Shown here: piece by piece, positions 26,619-36,034 of the stretch | Layout: every line of letters starts with the position of its first letter | How positions within the stretch are numbered: position 1 is the stretch's first letter | Origin: Qipengyuania polymorpha | Lineage (GTDB): Bacteria; Pseudomonadota; Alphaproteobacteria; Sphingomonadales; Sphingomonadaceae | Length of the DNA: 64,000 bases | Direction: 5' to 3' | NCBI RefSeq assembly: GCF_019711435.1 | Contig: NZ_JAIGNK010000001.1 | Location: forward strand, 558,001-622,000 | Notes under the pieces: model-generated | Database searches by the model: none | Told to the model about the DNA's origin: nothing | Seen by the model: only the letters and a program-made list of their open reading frames with translations | Position numbers and translations under genes: made by a program

Positions 26619-27833
26619 CTACCGGTCGCGCTTGGCGAGCAGGCGCAGGCGGAGCGCGTTGAGCTTGATGAAGCCTTCGGCATCCTTCTGGTCATAGGCG
26701 CCCGCGTCATCCTCGAATGTGACGTGCGCTTCGGAATAGAGCGAATTGTCCGACTTGCGGCCGACCACCATGGCGTTGCCCTTGTAGAGCTTCAGCCGGA
26801 CGGTGCCGCTGACCTTCTCCTGGCTGAGGTCGACCGCCGCCTGCAGCATTTCGCGCTCGGGGCTGAACCAGAGGCCGTTGTACACCAGCTCGGCATAGCG
26901 CGGCATGAGCTCGTCCTTGAGATGCGCTGCGCCGCGGTCGAGCGTGATCTGCTCGATGCCGCGATGCGCGCGGGCGTAGATTTCGCCGCCGGGGGTTTCG
27001 TACATGCCGCGGCTCTTCATACCGACGAAGCGGTTCTCCACGAGGTCGAGGCGGCCAATGCCGTGCTTGCGGCCAAGTTCGTTGAGCGCGGTCAGCAGCT
27101 CTGCCGGGCTCATCGCCTGACCATTCAGCGAAACGCCGTCGCCCTTCTCGAAGCCGATCTCGATATATTCGGGCGTGTCGGGCGCGTCTTCGGGATGGTC
27201 GGTGCGCGAATAAACGTAGTCGGGCGTCTCCTGCCACGGGTCTTCGAGCACCTTGCCCTCCGACGAGGTGTGGAGGAGGTTGGCATCGGTCGAGAAGGGG
27301 CTCTCGCCGCGCTTGTCTTTCGGCACCGCAATCTGGTGCGCCTCGGCCCAGGCGATCAGCGCGGTGCGGCTGGTGAGGTCCCATTCGCGCCACGGGGCGA
27401 TGACCTTGATGTCCGGATCGAGCGCATAAGCGGACAGTTCGAAACGAACCTGGTCATTGCCCTTGCCGGTGGCGCCGTGGGCGATGGCGTCGGCGTTTGT
27501 CTCATGCGCGATTTCGACGAGGCGCTTCGATATCAGCGGGCGCGCGATGCTGGTGCCGAGCAGGTAGTCGCCTTCATAGCGGGCGTTGGCACGCATCATC
27601 GGGAAGACGAAATCGCGCACGAATTCCTCGCGCAAATCCTCGATGAAGATGTGCTTGTCCGGAATGCCCATGGCGCGGGCCTTCTCGCGCGCAGGCTCGA
27701 TTTCCTCGCCCTGTCCGAGGTCGGCGGTGAAGGTGACCACCTCCAGCCCGCGCTCGACTTCGAGCCACTTGGCGATGACGGAAGTATCGAGGCCGCCGGA
27801 ATAGGCCAGGACCACACGCTTGATATCGGACAT
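26619..27833 (-). CDS. argG: argininosuccinate synthase
   Basis: This 404-residue enzyme joins citrulline and aspartate with ATP in arginine synthesis. [14 protein letters not shown] at the N-terminus is the PP-loop that binds [16 protein letters not shown] and the C-terminal [13 protein letters not shown] region are also diagnostic. ATG 27833 gives the standard [14 protein letters not shown] start; a 50-codon upstream extension is not family-like. It is a single gene; the 780 bases downstream hold the candidate RNA. Confidence 0.97.
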   Translation of the reverse strand: MSDIKRVVLAYSGGLDTSVIAKWLEVERGLEVVTFTADLGQGEEIEPAREKARAMGIPDKHIFIEDLREEFVRDFVFPMMRANARYEGDYLLGTSIARPLISKRLVEIAHETNADAIAHGATGKGNDQVRFELSAYALDPDIKVIAPWREWDLTSRTALIAWAEAHQIAVPKDKRGESPFSTDANLLHTSSEGKVLEDPWQETPDYVYSRTDHPEDAPDTPEYIEIGFEKGDGVSLNGQAMSPAELLTALNELGRKHGIGRLDLVENRFVGMKSRGMYETPGGEIYARAHRGIEQITLDRGAAHLKDELMPRYAELVYNGLWFSPEREMLQAAVDLSQEKVSGTVRLKLYKGNAMVVGRKSDNSLYSEAHVTFEDDAGAYDQKDAEGFIKLNALRLRLLAKRDR

Positions 27834-27966
27834 TCGAATACACCTTCTGACTATGGCCGCGCCGCTAGCAGCACCGCTGCGCTGGTGGCAATGAAGAAGC
27901 GCTAAGGCGGCGCAAAGCCAGGGGCGCGCGATTGACAGTGATGGGCGCCCGTAGGAAGGCCCGCCC

Positions 27967-28845
27967 ATGTCCACTTGCGTCACCTGTTCCGGACCCTTGC
28001 GCTTCCAGCGCCGTTACGTGTTCGAGAGCGATGCCTTCCGCCGCATCTATAGCGGGCGCGAGGTCTATCGCTGCGAGGCGTGCAACCTGAGCCAGGTCGA
28101 TACGGCAAAGGTCGATGACGCGGCGCTAACGCAGTACTACCGCGAGGATTACCGCAAGGTGGGCTCGGCGGGCAGGCTGAACGAGGCGACGCGACAGTGG
28201 TATCTCAAACGCGGCGAGGCGCTTGCCGAGCTGGCCCGTAACCACGCAGTCGAGAGTGTCGTATCCATTTTCGAGGTCGGCGCGGGCTTTGGCTACAATT
28301 TGCGAGCGTTCGGCCAGCGCTATCCGGGGGCGAGGCTGGAAACCGACGAGATATCCGGTGTCGCGAACGAAGCGCGCGCCGGCGCCATAGCCGCTGGCCA
28401 GTTGGGCGATGGGCGTCACGACGTCGTCATCCTCAGCCATGTGCTTGAGCATTTCACCGATCCACGCGCACTGCTTGAGCGGGTCTGGCAGGGCCTTCGC
28501 CGCGGCGGAATTGTCGTTATCGAGGTTCCCAACGATGTTGACGGGATCGAGCGGTTCAACGGACCGGACGAACCGCATCTGACCTTTTTCGAAGAGCCGA
28601 CCTTGCGTGCCCTGCTAGGGCGCACCCGCTTCGAAATCGCCGAACTGTTTCCGGCAGGCCCCGCGTATGTCGAGCGGTCACGCATGCGGTCTGCGCGTCA
28701 GGCGCTGCGATGGGTGCTGTACCGCATTCCCGGGATGGGCGCTTACCTCCACCGCCGCGCCGCGCGCAATGTGGCGGCATTGCCCGATTTCTCTGGCGAA
28801 AACCCCCGCGGGGTCTTCCTGCGCGCTGTCCTGCGCAAAAGCTGA
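27967..28845 (+). CDS. class I SAM-dependent methyltransferase with N-terminal zinc ribbon
   Basis: The 292-residue protein starts with two Cys pairs (CVTC near residue 5 and CEAC near residue 37) that look like a zinc ribbon, then a methyltransferase domain: [15 protein letters not shown] is the SAM-binding motif I, and [14 protein letters not shown] and [12 protein letters not shown] follow as later core strands. This architecture occurs in C-methyltransferases for sugar or small-molecule modification. The substrate is unknown. It lies head-to-head with argG across about 130 bases. Confidence 0.82.
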   Translation: MSTCVTCSGPLRFQRRYVFESDAFRRIYSGREVYRCEACNLSQVDTAKVDDAALTQYYREDYRKVGSAGRLNEATRQWYLKRGEALAELARNHAVESVVSIFEVGAGFGYNLRAFGQRYPGARLETDEISGVANEARAGAIAAGQLGDGRHDVVILSHVLEHFTDPRALLERVWQGLRRGGIVVIEVPNDVDGIERFNGPDEPHLTFFEEPTLRALLGRTRFEIAELFPAGPAYVERSRMRSARQALRWVLYRIPGMGAYLHRRAARNVAALPDFSGENPRGVFLRAVLRKS

Positions 28846-28920
28846 CGAAGGTTCCTGTTAACCCGCGCGCGGCATGGCTAAGACTTGGCCCTGCAATCGG
28901 GCGTAGGAGGGACGCAGCAC

Positions 28921-30240
28921 ATGGGACTTTGGAACAAGGCCAGATCGCTGGCCGAGCAGGCGCCGCCCGAGCGCAACCGCTATGTCGATTTCCTGCGCGC
29001 GCTTTCCATCCTCGCGGTGGTGGTCGGCCACTGGCTGGTCGCCGCGCCCTATATCGGCAGCGACGGCGAGGTGGTCGGCGGGCATTTGCTCGGCATATTG
29101 CCGTGGACGCAGTGGCTCACCTGGGGATTCCAGGTCATGCCGATTTTCTTCCTCGTCGGCGGCTATTCGAACGGGGTGAGCTGGGCCTCGACCCGCGCCA
29201 AGAACGGTCACTATTCGGACTGGTTCGCCAGCCGCATCCAGCGCCTCATCAACCCGGTCTTCCCTGTGCTGCTGGTGTGGGCGGCTTTCGCCTTCATCGC
29301 CACGCAGGTCGGCATGGCGCGCGAGACGGTACGCATGGCTGTGTTCCTCGCGCTGATCCCGGTGTGGTTTCTCGCCGTCTATTTGCTGGTGACCGCGCTC
29401 GCGCCGCTGACGTGGAAGCTGTGGGAGAGACTGGGCTGGGGCAGCATAGCGCTCTTCATCGCGGGTGCGGTCGCCATCGACTGGCTGACGCTCTCGCAGG
29501 GCGTGCCCTATGTAAACTTCCTCAACTTCCTCTTCGTGTGGCTGGGCATCCACCAGCTCGGTTACGCATGGCAGCAGGGCAGGCTCGGGCAGGGAAGGGC
29601 GCTGGCGCTGTTCCTCGTCGGCCTCGCTGCACTGGTGGGCCTCACCATCTACGGCCCCTATCCCATCGCCATGATCGGCGTGCCGGGGGCGGAGATCACC
29701 AATTCCATGCCGCCGACACTCGCGCTGCTGGCGCTGGGCGTGACGCAGACGGGGCTGGTGCTTGCGCTGGAGCCGTGGGGCAGGAAGCTGCTCGACAACC
29801 TGACGTTCTGGACCTCGACGGTGCTGATGAACGGCATGATCATGACCGTCTATCTCTGGCACCTGACGTCTTACGTGCTGGTGATGGTCGCCGCCTGGGC
29901 AGCGGGAGGCATGGGGCTGCGCGTCATGCCGGGGACAGCCGAATGGTGGCTCGCCCGCCCCGTCTGGTTCGCGCTCTACATCGCCGCCTTGCTCCCGCTG
30001 ATCGCCATCTTCGCCCGCTACGAGCGGGGGATGGGAGCCGCCAAGCGCGAGACCCCGGTCCCGCGCCTGCGCCTCGTGATTGGCATGATCGCGATCTGCA
30101 CCGGGCTAGCCATGACCGCGGCCATCAGCATCGCCAGCCCCGAGGGCGTGACCGGCGTGCGCCTATGGGTCGTGGCGCTGCCCTTTGTCGGCGCCGCGTT
30201 GGTGGGGTTCGGGCCGGTCTATCGATGGGTGAGGGGGTGA
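28921..30240 (+). CDS. acyltransferase 3 family membrane protein
   Basis: This 439-residue protein has about ten membrane helices. RNRYVDFLRALSILAVVVGHWL at the first helix carries the R/D-x-x-R and catalytic-type His of the acyltransferase 3 family, which moves acyl groups onto extracytoplasmic sugars or other acceptors. The start at 28921 is chosen because of the GGAGG nine bases upstream. The acceptor is unknown; no polysaccharide genes are adjacent. It ends next to a lower-GC module on the opposite strand. Confidence 0.82.
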   Translation: MGLWNKARSLAEQAPPERNRYVDFLRALSILAVVVGHWLVAAPYIGSDGEVVGGHLLGILPWTQWLTWGFQVMPIFFLVGGYSNGVSWASTRAKNGHYSDWFASRIQRLINPVFPVLLVWAAFAFIATQVGMARETVRMAVFLALIPVWFLAVYLLVTALAPLTWKLWERLGWGSIALFIAGAVAIDWLTLSQGVPYVNFLNFLFVWLGIHQLGYAWQQGRLGQGRALALFLVGLAALVGLTIYGPYPIAMIGVPGAEITNSMPPTLALLALGVTQTGLVLALEPWGRKLLDNLTFWTSTVLMNGMIMTVYLWHLTSYVLVMVAAWAAGGMGLRVMPGTAEWWLARPVWFALYIAALLPLIAIFARYERGMGAAKRETPVPRLRLVIGMIAICTGLAMTAAISIASPEGVTGVRLWVVALPFVGAALVGFGPVYRWVRG

Positions 30241-30250
30241 AGTGCCCCCT

Positions 30251-30778
30251 CTATTCTTCTGATGGTTCGTCGCGAGGTTCAGCCGATGCGCTAAGCAGGG
30301 ACAGGAGGTTCGTAAAATTTATGACGGACCAGCATTCTCTTATTGTGAGGGAAATTAACGCGTACATAAAGAATCCTGAAGCCAAACGAGAAGCTTGGTT
30401 CGTCCAAATGTAAAAATCGAATCCACCAGCAGCCATGATGGCTATGTAGACGATGGCAGAGAACAGAATCAGGATAGAGGTTTGGTATCCATAAACGTAG
30501 TCTTCAATCGGGTTTTCTTCTCGTACGAATTTGGAGCGGAAATCCTTATCGTTAATAATTATTGCGGCGCGCGCAGTCCAAGCGACTGCCATGCCGACCA
30601 AGATTGACGCGGCTGGAAAGAGAGCTTTTTCTGCGAAACCGAACCCATCGATCCGAAGGAAGAAGGTCAATATCGCTGCCACAGCGATATCGAGGATCAA
30701 CCATTTGCTCACAAGCGCCCTCAGACCGGTCTGCCGTCCGGTCCGCTTGAAAAACCAAGGCCAAAACTCAGGTATCAT
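30251..30778 (-). CDS. hypothetical membrane protein of a two-gene accessory module
   Basis: The 175-residue protein has about four hydrophobic segments (around WLILDIAVAAILTFF, FPAASILVGMAVAWTA, ILILFSAIVYIAIMAA and FFMYALISLTI) and an acidic C-terminus. No family was recognised. Its start lies 11 bases inside the end of the 30768-31619 gene, so the pair is translated together. Base composition is below that of the flanking genes, suggesting horizontal origin. A membrane partner of the soluble protein is a reasonable guess only. Confidence 0.65.
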   Translation of the reverse strand: MIPEFWPWFFKRTGRQTGLRALVSKWLILDIAVAAILTFFLRIDGFGFAEKALFPAASILVGMAVAWTARAAIIINDKDFRSKFVREENPIEDYVYGYQTSILILFSAIVYIAIMAAGGFDFYIWTNQASRLASGFFMYALISLTIRECWSVINFTNLLSLLSASAEPRDEPSEE

Positions 30779-31619
30779 TGTTCGGTTTTCTTAGTCGGTG
30801 ATAGGCGCGTTTGGCTGCTGCCAGCATCGTCTCCTTGAGAGCATCAGCCTTATCGGCAAGTTCAACAAGTTCTAGCAGAGGTGTTCCGCGAAGATAGATT
30901 GTTTTCAGTTTCCCTCCCTTTTCGGTTTTGACCGTAGCTGACGCAGGGTCGCCTACAGATGCAGCGCTCCTAGCGGCTTCCTCCACCACGTCTTTGTCCA
31001 AATCATCGCCACGGGATTCAACGGTAGTCTTCGCGCCGCGGATTGCCTCATTGTATTCTTCGGCTGGCCTATGGATCAAGCCGTACACATCGTGCGGGTT
31101 CTCGAACTCTGCTGTGAACGAAAATCTTGTGACTCGGTAGGAATCTCTGATCTGTTCAATGAATCCAGTCGGATCACGCAATTCATCGACTCGTATAGTG
31201 ACACCCGCTTCAGCCGGTGCGCTTGCAGAATTCAGAAGCTTCTCCAGTTTAGGCGCAATTTCGATTGCTTTCGCGGCTACGTTGGGTCTCCTCTCGATCA
31301 CACATGTCTGGGTTTCGCCGTCGAAGACACCCTCAGTGTAGGGCGCACGTTCACCTTCCGCCTCGAAAAACTTACGAGTTCCTTCGTCATACTGTGGTTG
31401 GTTGACTTTCTGCACCCGACCAATCTGAAAGTAGACGGCGCTTCCAGCAAACCTTTCAGCAGCCGCAATATGCCAGTCGCTTCCGCCTCCGATTTCACCT
31501 TCTGGCATGGCTAGAAGAGCTTCTGCTATTACGTCGCTCGGTTCGCGCTCGACCGTAAGAAAATCTGCTTGTTCAAGATGCTCTGCTCGAATGCGCAGAA
31601 CGTGGACCCACTTTTCCAT
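30768..31619 (-). CDS. hypothetical protein, possibly DUF4747-like, of a two-gene accessory module
   Basis: The 283-residue soluble protein has an N-terminal region with AVYFQIGRVQKVNQPQYDE, RAPYTEGVFDGETQTCVIER and a predicted helix AIEIAPKLEKLLNS. This resembles, from memory, proteins of the DUF4747 type found in variable loci. The second half has a helix-rich C-terminus. It overlaps the downstream membrane-protein gene by 11 bases. GC is lower than in the surrounding core genes. No catalytic motif is apparent, and a role in phage or plasmid conflict is speculation from context. Confidence 0.6.
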   Translation of the reverse strand: MEKWVHVLRIRAEHLEQADFLTVEREPSDVIAEALLAMPEGEIGGGSDWHIAAAERFAGSAVYFQIGRVQKVNQPQYDEGTRKFFEAEGERAPYTEGVFDGETQTCVIERRPNVAAKAIEIAPKLEKLLNSASAPAEAGVTIRVDELRDPTGFIEQIRDSYRVTRFSFTAEFENPHDVYGLIHRPAEEYNEAIRGAKTTVESRGDDLDKDVVEEAARSAASVGDPASATVKTEKGGKLKTIYLRGTPLLELVELADKADALKETMLAAAKRAYHRLRKPNNDT

Positions 31620-31960
31620 ACTTCACCCCCATTGCCTCCGCGAACTTGCAGGAGGTAAGTCATGCTTGATTACTTCCTGAATTTACGAGCGATTTGCCGG
31701 ATTGCAAATTAAGAGCTACCCATTCTTGTCCGCGTTAACCGGGTTCAAACATGCACTTTCCTACACCCACCCACCTGGCTACCCTCACCCGCGCTCTTTG
31801 ACCCCGTAAACCCTCACCCTCCGAAAGCCCCGCCACCGTGCGGGGCTTTGGCGTTTTGGCGTGCCTCTATGGACGGCGCTGCCCGCATGTATTTCGTCAA
31901 CTTGCGTTAAATTCACCAACACGCGGCCGCGCAGCTTGCGGGCCGCTGTGCGGTTGAAAA
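31620..31960. other. intergenic region with a terminator and a 16-codon frame
   Basis: These 341 bases separate the accessory module from cfa. They contain a frame of 16 codons at 31662-31712 (MLDYFLNLRAICRIAN) with an excellent AGGAGGT ribosome site, which may be a leader or a remnant, and the hairpin at 31824-31849. Nothing else was recognised. Confidence 0.5.
31824..31849. terminator. hairpin terminator downstream of cfa
   Basis: AAAGCCCCGC (31824-31833) and GCGGGGCTTT (31840-31849) pair perfectly around a six-base loop. Short T runs are present on both sides, so it may serve cfa on the minus strand. Confidence 0.65.
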
Positions 31961-33247
31961 TTACTCCGCCGCTTCCCTCTGCGCGAAGCGCCATTCGGGC
32001 ACCTTGCCTTCGTCGGCGGCGCGCAGGCGGGCGCTTTCTTCCGTGATCCACTCGCGGGTCATGGGGATGGCGCTGCGGTCCTTCACGTAGATCAGCTGCC
32101 AGTTGACCATGTCGCCGTGGCGGAAGCTCTGTTCGGCGCCGGCGAGGTAGTAGAGCCACATGCGGTAGAAGGTCTCGTCGTACATATCGACGATTTCGGC
32201 GCGGTGCTGGACCGTGCGGTTGTACCATTCCTCCAGCGTGTGGCTGTAGTGGAAGCGCATCGCCTCCACGTCCATCACCTGCCAGCCGTATTGCTCGGAC
32301 TGGCTGACGAGTTCGGAAAGCGCCGGGATGTAGCCGCCCGGGAAGATGTAGGTGCGCGTCCATGCGTCGGTAAAGCCGGGAGGGCCGGCGCGTCCGCAGC
32401 AGTGGCTCATCATCACGCCGTCGGGTTTGAGCAAGCGGGCGGTGTGTTCGTAGAACTGCGGGTAATGCGGCGTGCCCACGTGTTCGAGCAGGCCGACCGA
32501 GCTGATGCGGTCGAACTGGCCCTCAACGTCGCGGTAGTCGGTGAGGCTGAACTTGACCTTGTCGGCCACGCCCGCTTCCTCCGCGCGCTCCTTGCAGAAG
32601 GCGATCTGGTCGGGGGCGAGGGCGACGCCGTGGACTTCCACGTCGTAATGCCGCGCGAGGTAGAGCGCGAAGCCGCCCCAGCCGCAGCCGATGTCGAGGA
32701 TGCGCTGGCCGGGCTTGATGTGCATCTTGGCCGCGAGGTGCGCCTTCTTGTCGAGCTGCGCCTTCTCGAGCGAGGTGGTTGCCGGATCCTCGCGGTAATA
32801 GGCCATGGTGTACTGGCGATCCTCGTCGAGGAAACGCTCGTAGAGCTCGCGGGTGAGGTTATAGGTGTGCTCGGCGTTCTTCTTCGCCTTGCCGCGCAAG
32901 TTGATGCTGTCGGCCCTGGCGAGCAGTTTCTGGGTCATCATGCGCAGTTTGCCCTGCGGCTTGATCTGCTTGTCCGTGGGCTTGCCGGCCTGCTTCGTGA
33001 CGAAGAGGATGAGATCGCGAATATCGTGCGGCTCTTCCACCGTGAGCCAGCCCCACATGAAGGCTTCGCCCGCGCCCATTTGCGGATAGCGGGCGATGTG
33101 GTTGGCGGCTTTCTTGTTGGTAAGAGTGATGCGCAGGGAAGGCTCTGCGGTCGGCGCGCCATAGTCGTACACCGTGCCGTCATGGTCGGTGACGATCAGG
33201 TGCCCGGCCTTGATCACCGTCTTCAGGAATTTGTCGAGCAACCACAT
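31961..33247 (-). CDS. cfa: cyclopropane-fatty-acyl-phospholipid synthase family protein
   Basis: The 428-residue enzyme transfers a methylene group from SAM to double bonds of membrane phospholipids. ILDIGCGWGGFALYLA is the SAM-binding motif; YSHTLEEWYNRT and the flanking FPGGYIPALSEL and FYRMWLYYLAGAE are the typical C-terminal blocks. The N-terminal ~130 residues match the CFA accessory domain. The start at 33247 is preceded by GGGAGGG at good spacing, whereas the longer start at 33283 has none. It is divergent from the DUF1801 gene. Confidence 0.93.
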   Translation of the reverse strand: MWLLDKFLKTVIKAGHLIVTDHDGTVYDYGAPTAEPSLRITLTNKKAANHIARYPQMGAGEAFMWGWLTVEEPHDIRDLILFVTKQAGKPTDKQIKPQGKLRMMTQKLLARADSINLRGKAKKNAEHTYNLTRELYERFLDEDRQYTMAYYREDPATTSLEKAQLDKKAHLAAKMHIKPGQRILDIGCGWGGFALYLARHYDVEVHGVALAPDQIAFCKERAEEAGVADKVKFSLTDYRDVEGQFDRISSVGLLEHVGTPHYPQFYEHTARLLKPDGVMMSHCCGRAGPPGFTDAWTRTYIFPGGYIPALSELVSQSEQYGWQVMDVEAMRFHYSHTLEEWYNRTVQHRAEIVDMYDETFYRMWLYYLAGAEQSFRHGDMVNWQLIYVKDRSAIPMTREWITEESARLRAADEGKVPEWRFAQREAAE

Positions 33248-33327
33248 AAGCTTGTTCCCTCCCACGCGATGTGGGCCGAGCATGGCACGGGATTGCGGGG
33301 AGTCAATCGAGTGGTAGGATGTTGTCC

Positions 33328-33765
33328 ATGACCGATGCCAAGACCCAGATAACCGATGTCGACCCGGCAGATTTCATCGAGGCCGTCGAGCCGGAGAATA
33401 AGCGCGAGGAGGCAAAGCTTCTCGACGCTTTGTTCCGCAAGGTGACGGGCAAGGAGCCGCAGATGTGGGGGCCGAGCATTATCGGTTATGGCGAGTATCG
33501 TACGACATATGACAGCGGGCGGGACGTGCACTGGATGCGGAGCGGGTTCAGTCCGAGGAAGGCGAAACACTCGCTCTACCTGATGGGCGGCTATTGCGAC
33601 GAAGTTGCGGGCAAGCGGCGCGATGCGCTGTTGGAGAAGCTGGGCAAGTACAAGACGGGCAAGAGCTGCCTCTACATCAACAAGCTCGCCGATGTGGACA
33701 TGGATGTGCTGGAGGAATTGCTGCGCAACGACTGGGAGGCGATGGCGCGCAAATATCGGGACTAG
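33328..33765 (+). CDS. DUF1801 domain protein
   Basis: The 145-residue soluble protein matches the DUF1801 pattern: DALFRKVTGKEPQMWGPSI, then IIGYGEYRTTYDSGRD, FSPRKAKHSLYL and TGKSCLYINKLADVD. The family has a YdhG-like fold and unknown function. ATG 33328 has AGGA nine bases upstream; ATG 33319 is an in-frame alternative. It ends three bases before the stop of the facing molybdoenzyme gene. Confidence 0.85.
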   Translation: MTDAKTQITDVDPADFIEAVEPENKREEAKLLDALFRKVTGKEPQMWGPSIIGYGEYRTTYDSGRDVHWMRSGFSPRKAKHSLYLMGGYCDEVAGKRRDALLEKLGKYKTGKSCLYINKLADVDMDVLEELLRNDWEAMARKYRD

Positions 33766-33768
33766 GGG

Positions 33769-34509
33769 TCAGATACCGGCGTACCACTGGTAGCCGGAGC
33801 GGTCTTCCCAATAGCCGCCTTTGCCCTTGCCGATGTCGTCGAGGCTGGCGACGGCCTCGATGGCGGTCAAATATTTGGCGTGCTTGTAGCCCAGCTGGCG
33901 TTCGATGCGCATCCGCAGCGGTGCGCCGTTCTTTACCGGCAGCGGCTCGCCGTTGAGCAGGTGGGCGACGATGGTTTGCGGATGGTAGGCGTCGATAAGG
34001 TCGACGCTCTCGTAATAGTCCTGCCCGTTCAAATTGTCGGCGCAGCGGAAGACGATGAATTTCGCTTCCGGCTTGAGCTTTGCAGCATCGAGCAGGAGCG
34101 AGAGTTGCGGGCCGGTCCACTCGCCGATGGCGCTCCAGCCCTCGACGCAATCGTGGCGGGTTACCTGCGTGCGCTGGGGCAGCTTGCGGATGTTGTCGAG
34201 ACTGAGGCTGAGCGGGTTCTCGACCAGCCCGCGCACTTCCAGCCGCCAGTTGGCAAAGCCTTCGGCGGCTTGTGCGGGATAGTCGCCGTTCTGCGGGTCG
34301 GTCGAGCCATTGCCGCGGAAATAAGGCGAGATGGCGCTCTTCGGATATTCGGGCGCAAGCGCCTCGCGATTGGTCAGCAAGCGGTGGGCACCCTGATGCC
34401 ATTTCTCCGCCGCGCCGAGCAGTCTGGACCCGGCATTGCTCTCGGCCACCTTGTTGCAGCCTGCGACGAAAGCCGCGCCTGCCACGGCGAGGAAACCCCT
34501 ACGCTTCAT
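33769..34509 (-). CDS. molybdopterin-dependent oxidoreductase (YedY/sulfite-oxidase fold)
   Basis: The 246-residue protein starts with MKRRGFLAVAG, a twin-arginine-type signal, ending in VAGC, a possible lipobox. The mature part has the oxidoreductase molybdopterin-binding fold: TRHDCVEGWSAIGEWTG holds the Cys that binds molybdenum, followed by GEPLPVKNGAPLRMRIERQLGYK. It is shorter than MsrP of E. coli. The cytochrome b membrane protein encoded immediately upstream (overlap of 11 bases) would feed it electrons from quinols. The substrate is unknown; sulfoxide repair is one possibility by analogy with MsrPQ. Confidence 0.85.
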   Translation of the reverse strand: MKRRGFLAVAGAAFVAGCNKVAESNAGSRLLGAAEKWHQGAHRLLTNREALAPEYPKSAISPYFRGNGSTDPQNGDYPAQAAEGFANWRLEVRGLVENPLSLSLDNIRKLPQRTQVTRHDCVEGWSAIGEWTGPQLSLLLDAAKLKPEAKFIVFRCADNLNGQDYYESVDLIDAYHPQTIVAHLLNGEPLPVKNGAPLRMRIERQLGYKHAKYLTAIEAVASLDDIGKGKGGYWEDRSGYQWYAGI

Positions 34510-35170
34510 CGCGCGTGCCTCCCGTAATCATGTCGCGAATTTGCCGGAACGGCCCCGCAAGGATGACCAGCAAGACGTGGACCACGAAGAAGCCGAACAG
34601 CAGGAACGCGAAGATGAAATGCAGGCTTCGCGCCGACTGCCTGCCGCCCATCAAATCGACCATCCAGCCGAAGGTCGGCTCCATGCCCGGGCTGATGCCG
34701 ATGCCGGTGAAAACCATCATCGGAAGGAAGGCACCGAGGACCAGTCCGTAAGCAAGCTTCTGGAGGAAATTGAATTTCCCGCCCTCGTGGTCGAAGTTGA
34801 GTTTGAGATGCTGGACAATATCGTTCCAGATGGCTCCCGGTTTCCACTCCTTGCGGGTGGTCATCAGGTCGCGCTTGAAGTGGCGGTTCACGAGCATGGC
34901 GACCCACATGAAGAGCAGCATCAGCGCGAAGGGCCATGCCATCAGGATATGCCAGTCGCGCGCCACGGCGAGGCTGTAATAGCCCGGAATGGTCATCCAG
35001 TCCGGGAAACGCGGCACGGCGAGCCACGCCTGCTCGGGCGCAAATCCCCAGTCACCCCAATAGAGGCGGCGGTGGGCGTTGGAAATGGTGAGGCCCGACA
35101 TGAACAGAACAACGACGCAGACGAGGTTGCTCCAGTGCCAGATACGGGTCGAGAGCGCGTGGCGCTTCAT
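34499..35170 (-). CDS. cytochrome b561-type membrane subunit
   Basis: The 223-residue protein has four to five membrane helices with heme-ligand-like histidines: RIWHWSNL in the first, YYSLAVARDWHILMAW in the second and SARSLHFIFAFLLFGFFVVHVLL in the last. This is the cytochrome b/b6 type that passes electrons across the membrane. It overlaps the SDR gene upstream by four bases and the molybdoenzyme downstream by 11, so the three form one translationally coupled operon. Confidence 0.87.
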   Translation of the reverse strand: MKRHALSTRIWHWSNLVCVVVLFMSGLTISNAHRRLYWGDWGFAPEQAWLAVPRFPDWMTIPGYYSLAVARDWHILMAWPFALMLLFMWVAMLVNRHFKRDLMTTRKEWKPGAIWNDIVQHLKLNFDHEGGKFNFLQKLAYGLVLGAFLPMMVFTGIGISPGMEPTFGWMVDLMGGRQSARSLHFIFAFLLFGFFVVHVLLVILAGPFRQIRDMITGGTRDEA

Positions 35171-35934
35171 GCGGTGGCCTCGCGAGCGAGATAGATGACG
35201 TCGCGCTCCTGCCGCAGCAGGTGTTGGCCGCTGTCGATGTAGAGCGTCTGGCCGCTGGCAAGGTTTCCGCTGGCGAGGAACACTGCTGCATCGGCCACCT
35301 CGCTGGCCGAGGTGCGACGGCCGAGCAGGTTCATTCTGTGCGAGATTTCGGCCTCTTCCTCGCTCTGGTCATGGCTGGCGAGAATGGCGCCCGGAGCGAG
35401 GCCGTAGACACGGTCATCCTCGCGCGCCGCGCCCATCGAGAGCATGGCAATCGTCGCATCCAGCGCGTGCTTGCTCATCGTGTAGCTGAAGAAATCGGGA
35501 TTGGGATTGGCCAGCTTCTGGTCGGTGACCTGGATAACGTGACGGCCAGAAGCAGTTCGCGCCTGGGCAAGGTAACGTTGCGCGAGGACCGCGGGGGCGC
35601 GGGCATTGACCTCCATGGCCTGCCTGTTCGTTGCGGCATCCAGTCCGGTTACATCGTCAGGTTTGAAAACCGAGGCGCAATTGACCAGCGCGCGCCAGTC
35701 GGAAAGGCGAGGGACCAATGTCTCGACCATCGCGGTGACGGCATCGAGGTCGCAAAGGTCCGCTTGTACCGTCTCTGCGCTGTGCAATTTCGCAGCGAGG
35801 GCTTCTGCCTCCTCGCCGGAGGACTTGTAGTGGATGACCACGTGCCATCCCGCTTCACTGAAGGCCTTGGAAATGGCTGCGCCGAGGCGCTGGGCGCCGC
35901 CTGTTACCAGAACCGATGGTCTCTCTTCGCTCAT
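35167..35934 (-). CDS. SDR oxidoreductase of the pteridine reductase/FolM type
   Basis: The 255-residue enzyme has the NADP-binding motif VLVTGGAQRLGAAISKAF, whose TGGxxRxG form is typical of pteridine reductases. The catalytic region reads VIQVTDQKLANPN with Asp in place of the usual SDR Ser, then SYTMSKHALD with Tyr and Lys. This Asp-Tyr-Lys set is that of PTR1 and FolM, which reduce dihydrobiopterin, dihydromonapterin or dihydrofolate. ATG 35934 is preferred over GTG 35946. It is the first gene of the operon with cytochrome b and the molybdoenzyme, linking pterin chemistry with a molybdopterin protein, though no direct link is shown. Confidence 0.82.
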   Translation of the reverse strand: MSEERPSVLVTGGAQRLGAAISKAFSEAGWHVVIHYKSSGEEAEALAAKLHSAETVQADLCDLDAVTAMVETLVPRLSDWRALVNCASVFKPDDVTGLDAATNRQAMEVNARAPAVLAQRYLAQARTASGRHVIQVTDQKLANPNPDFFSYTMSKHALDATIAMLSMGAAREDDRVYGLAPGAILASHDQSEEEAEISHRMNLLGRRTSASEVADAAVFLASGNLASGQTLYIDSGQHLLRQERDVIYLAREATA

Positions 35935-36034
35935 CGACCCCGGCATAGGGTGTGTCTTGCAAATAGGAAAGCGGCGCCGCCACCTTGGGAGTGACGACGC
36001 CGCCGATTGCGACCCTTGTCAGGTCAAAACCGTC

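Noticed and set aside
28858-29862. Minus-strand frame of 334 codons rich in His, Arg and Gln
   Set aside because: It is antisense to the membrane acyltransferase and has no family features.
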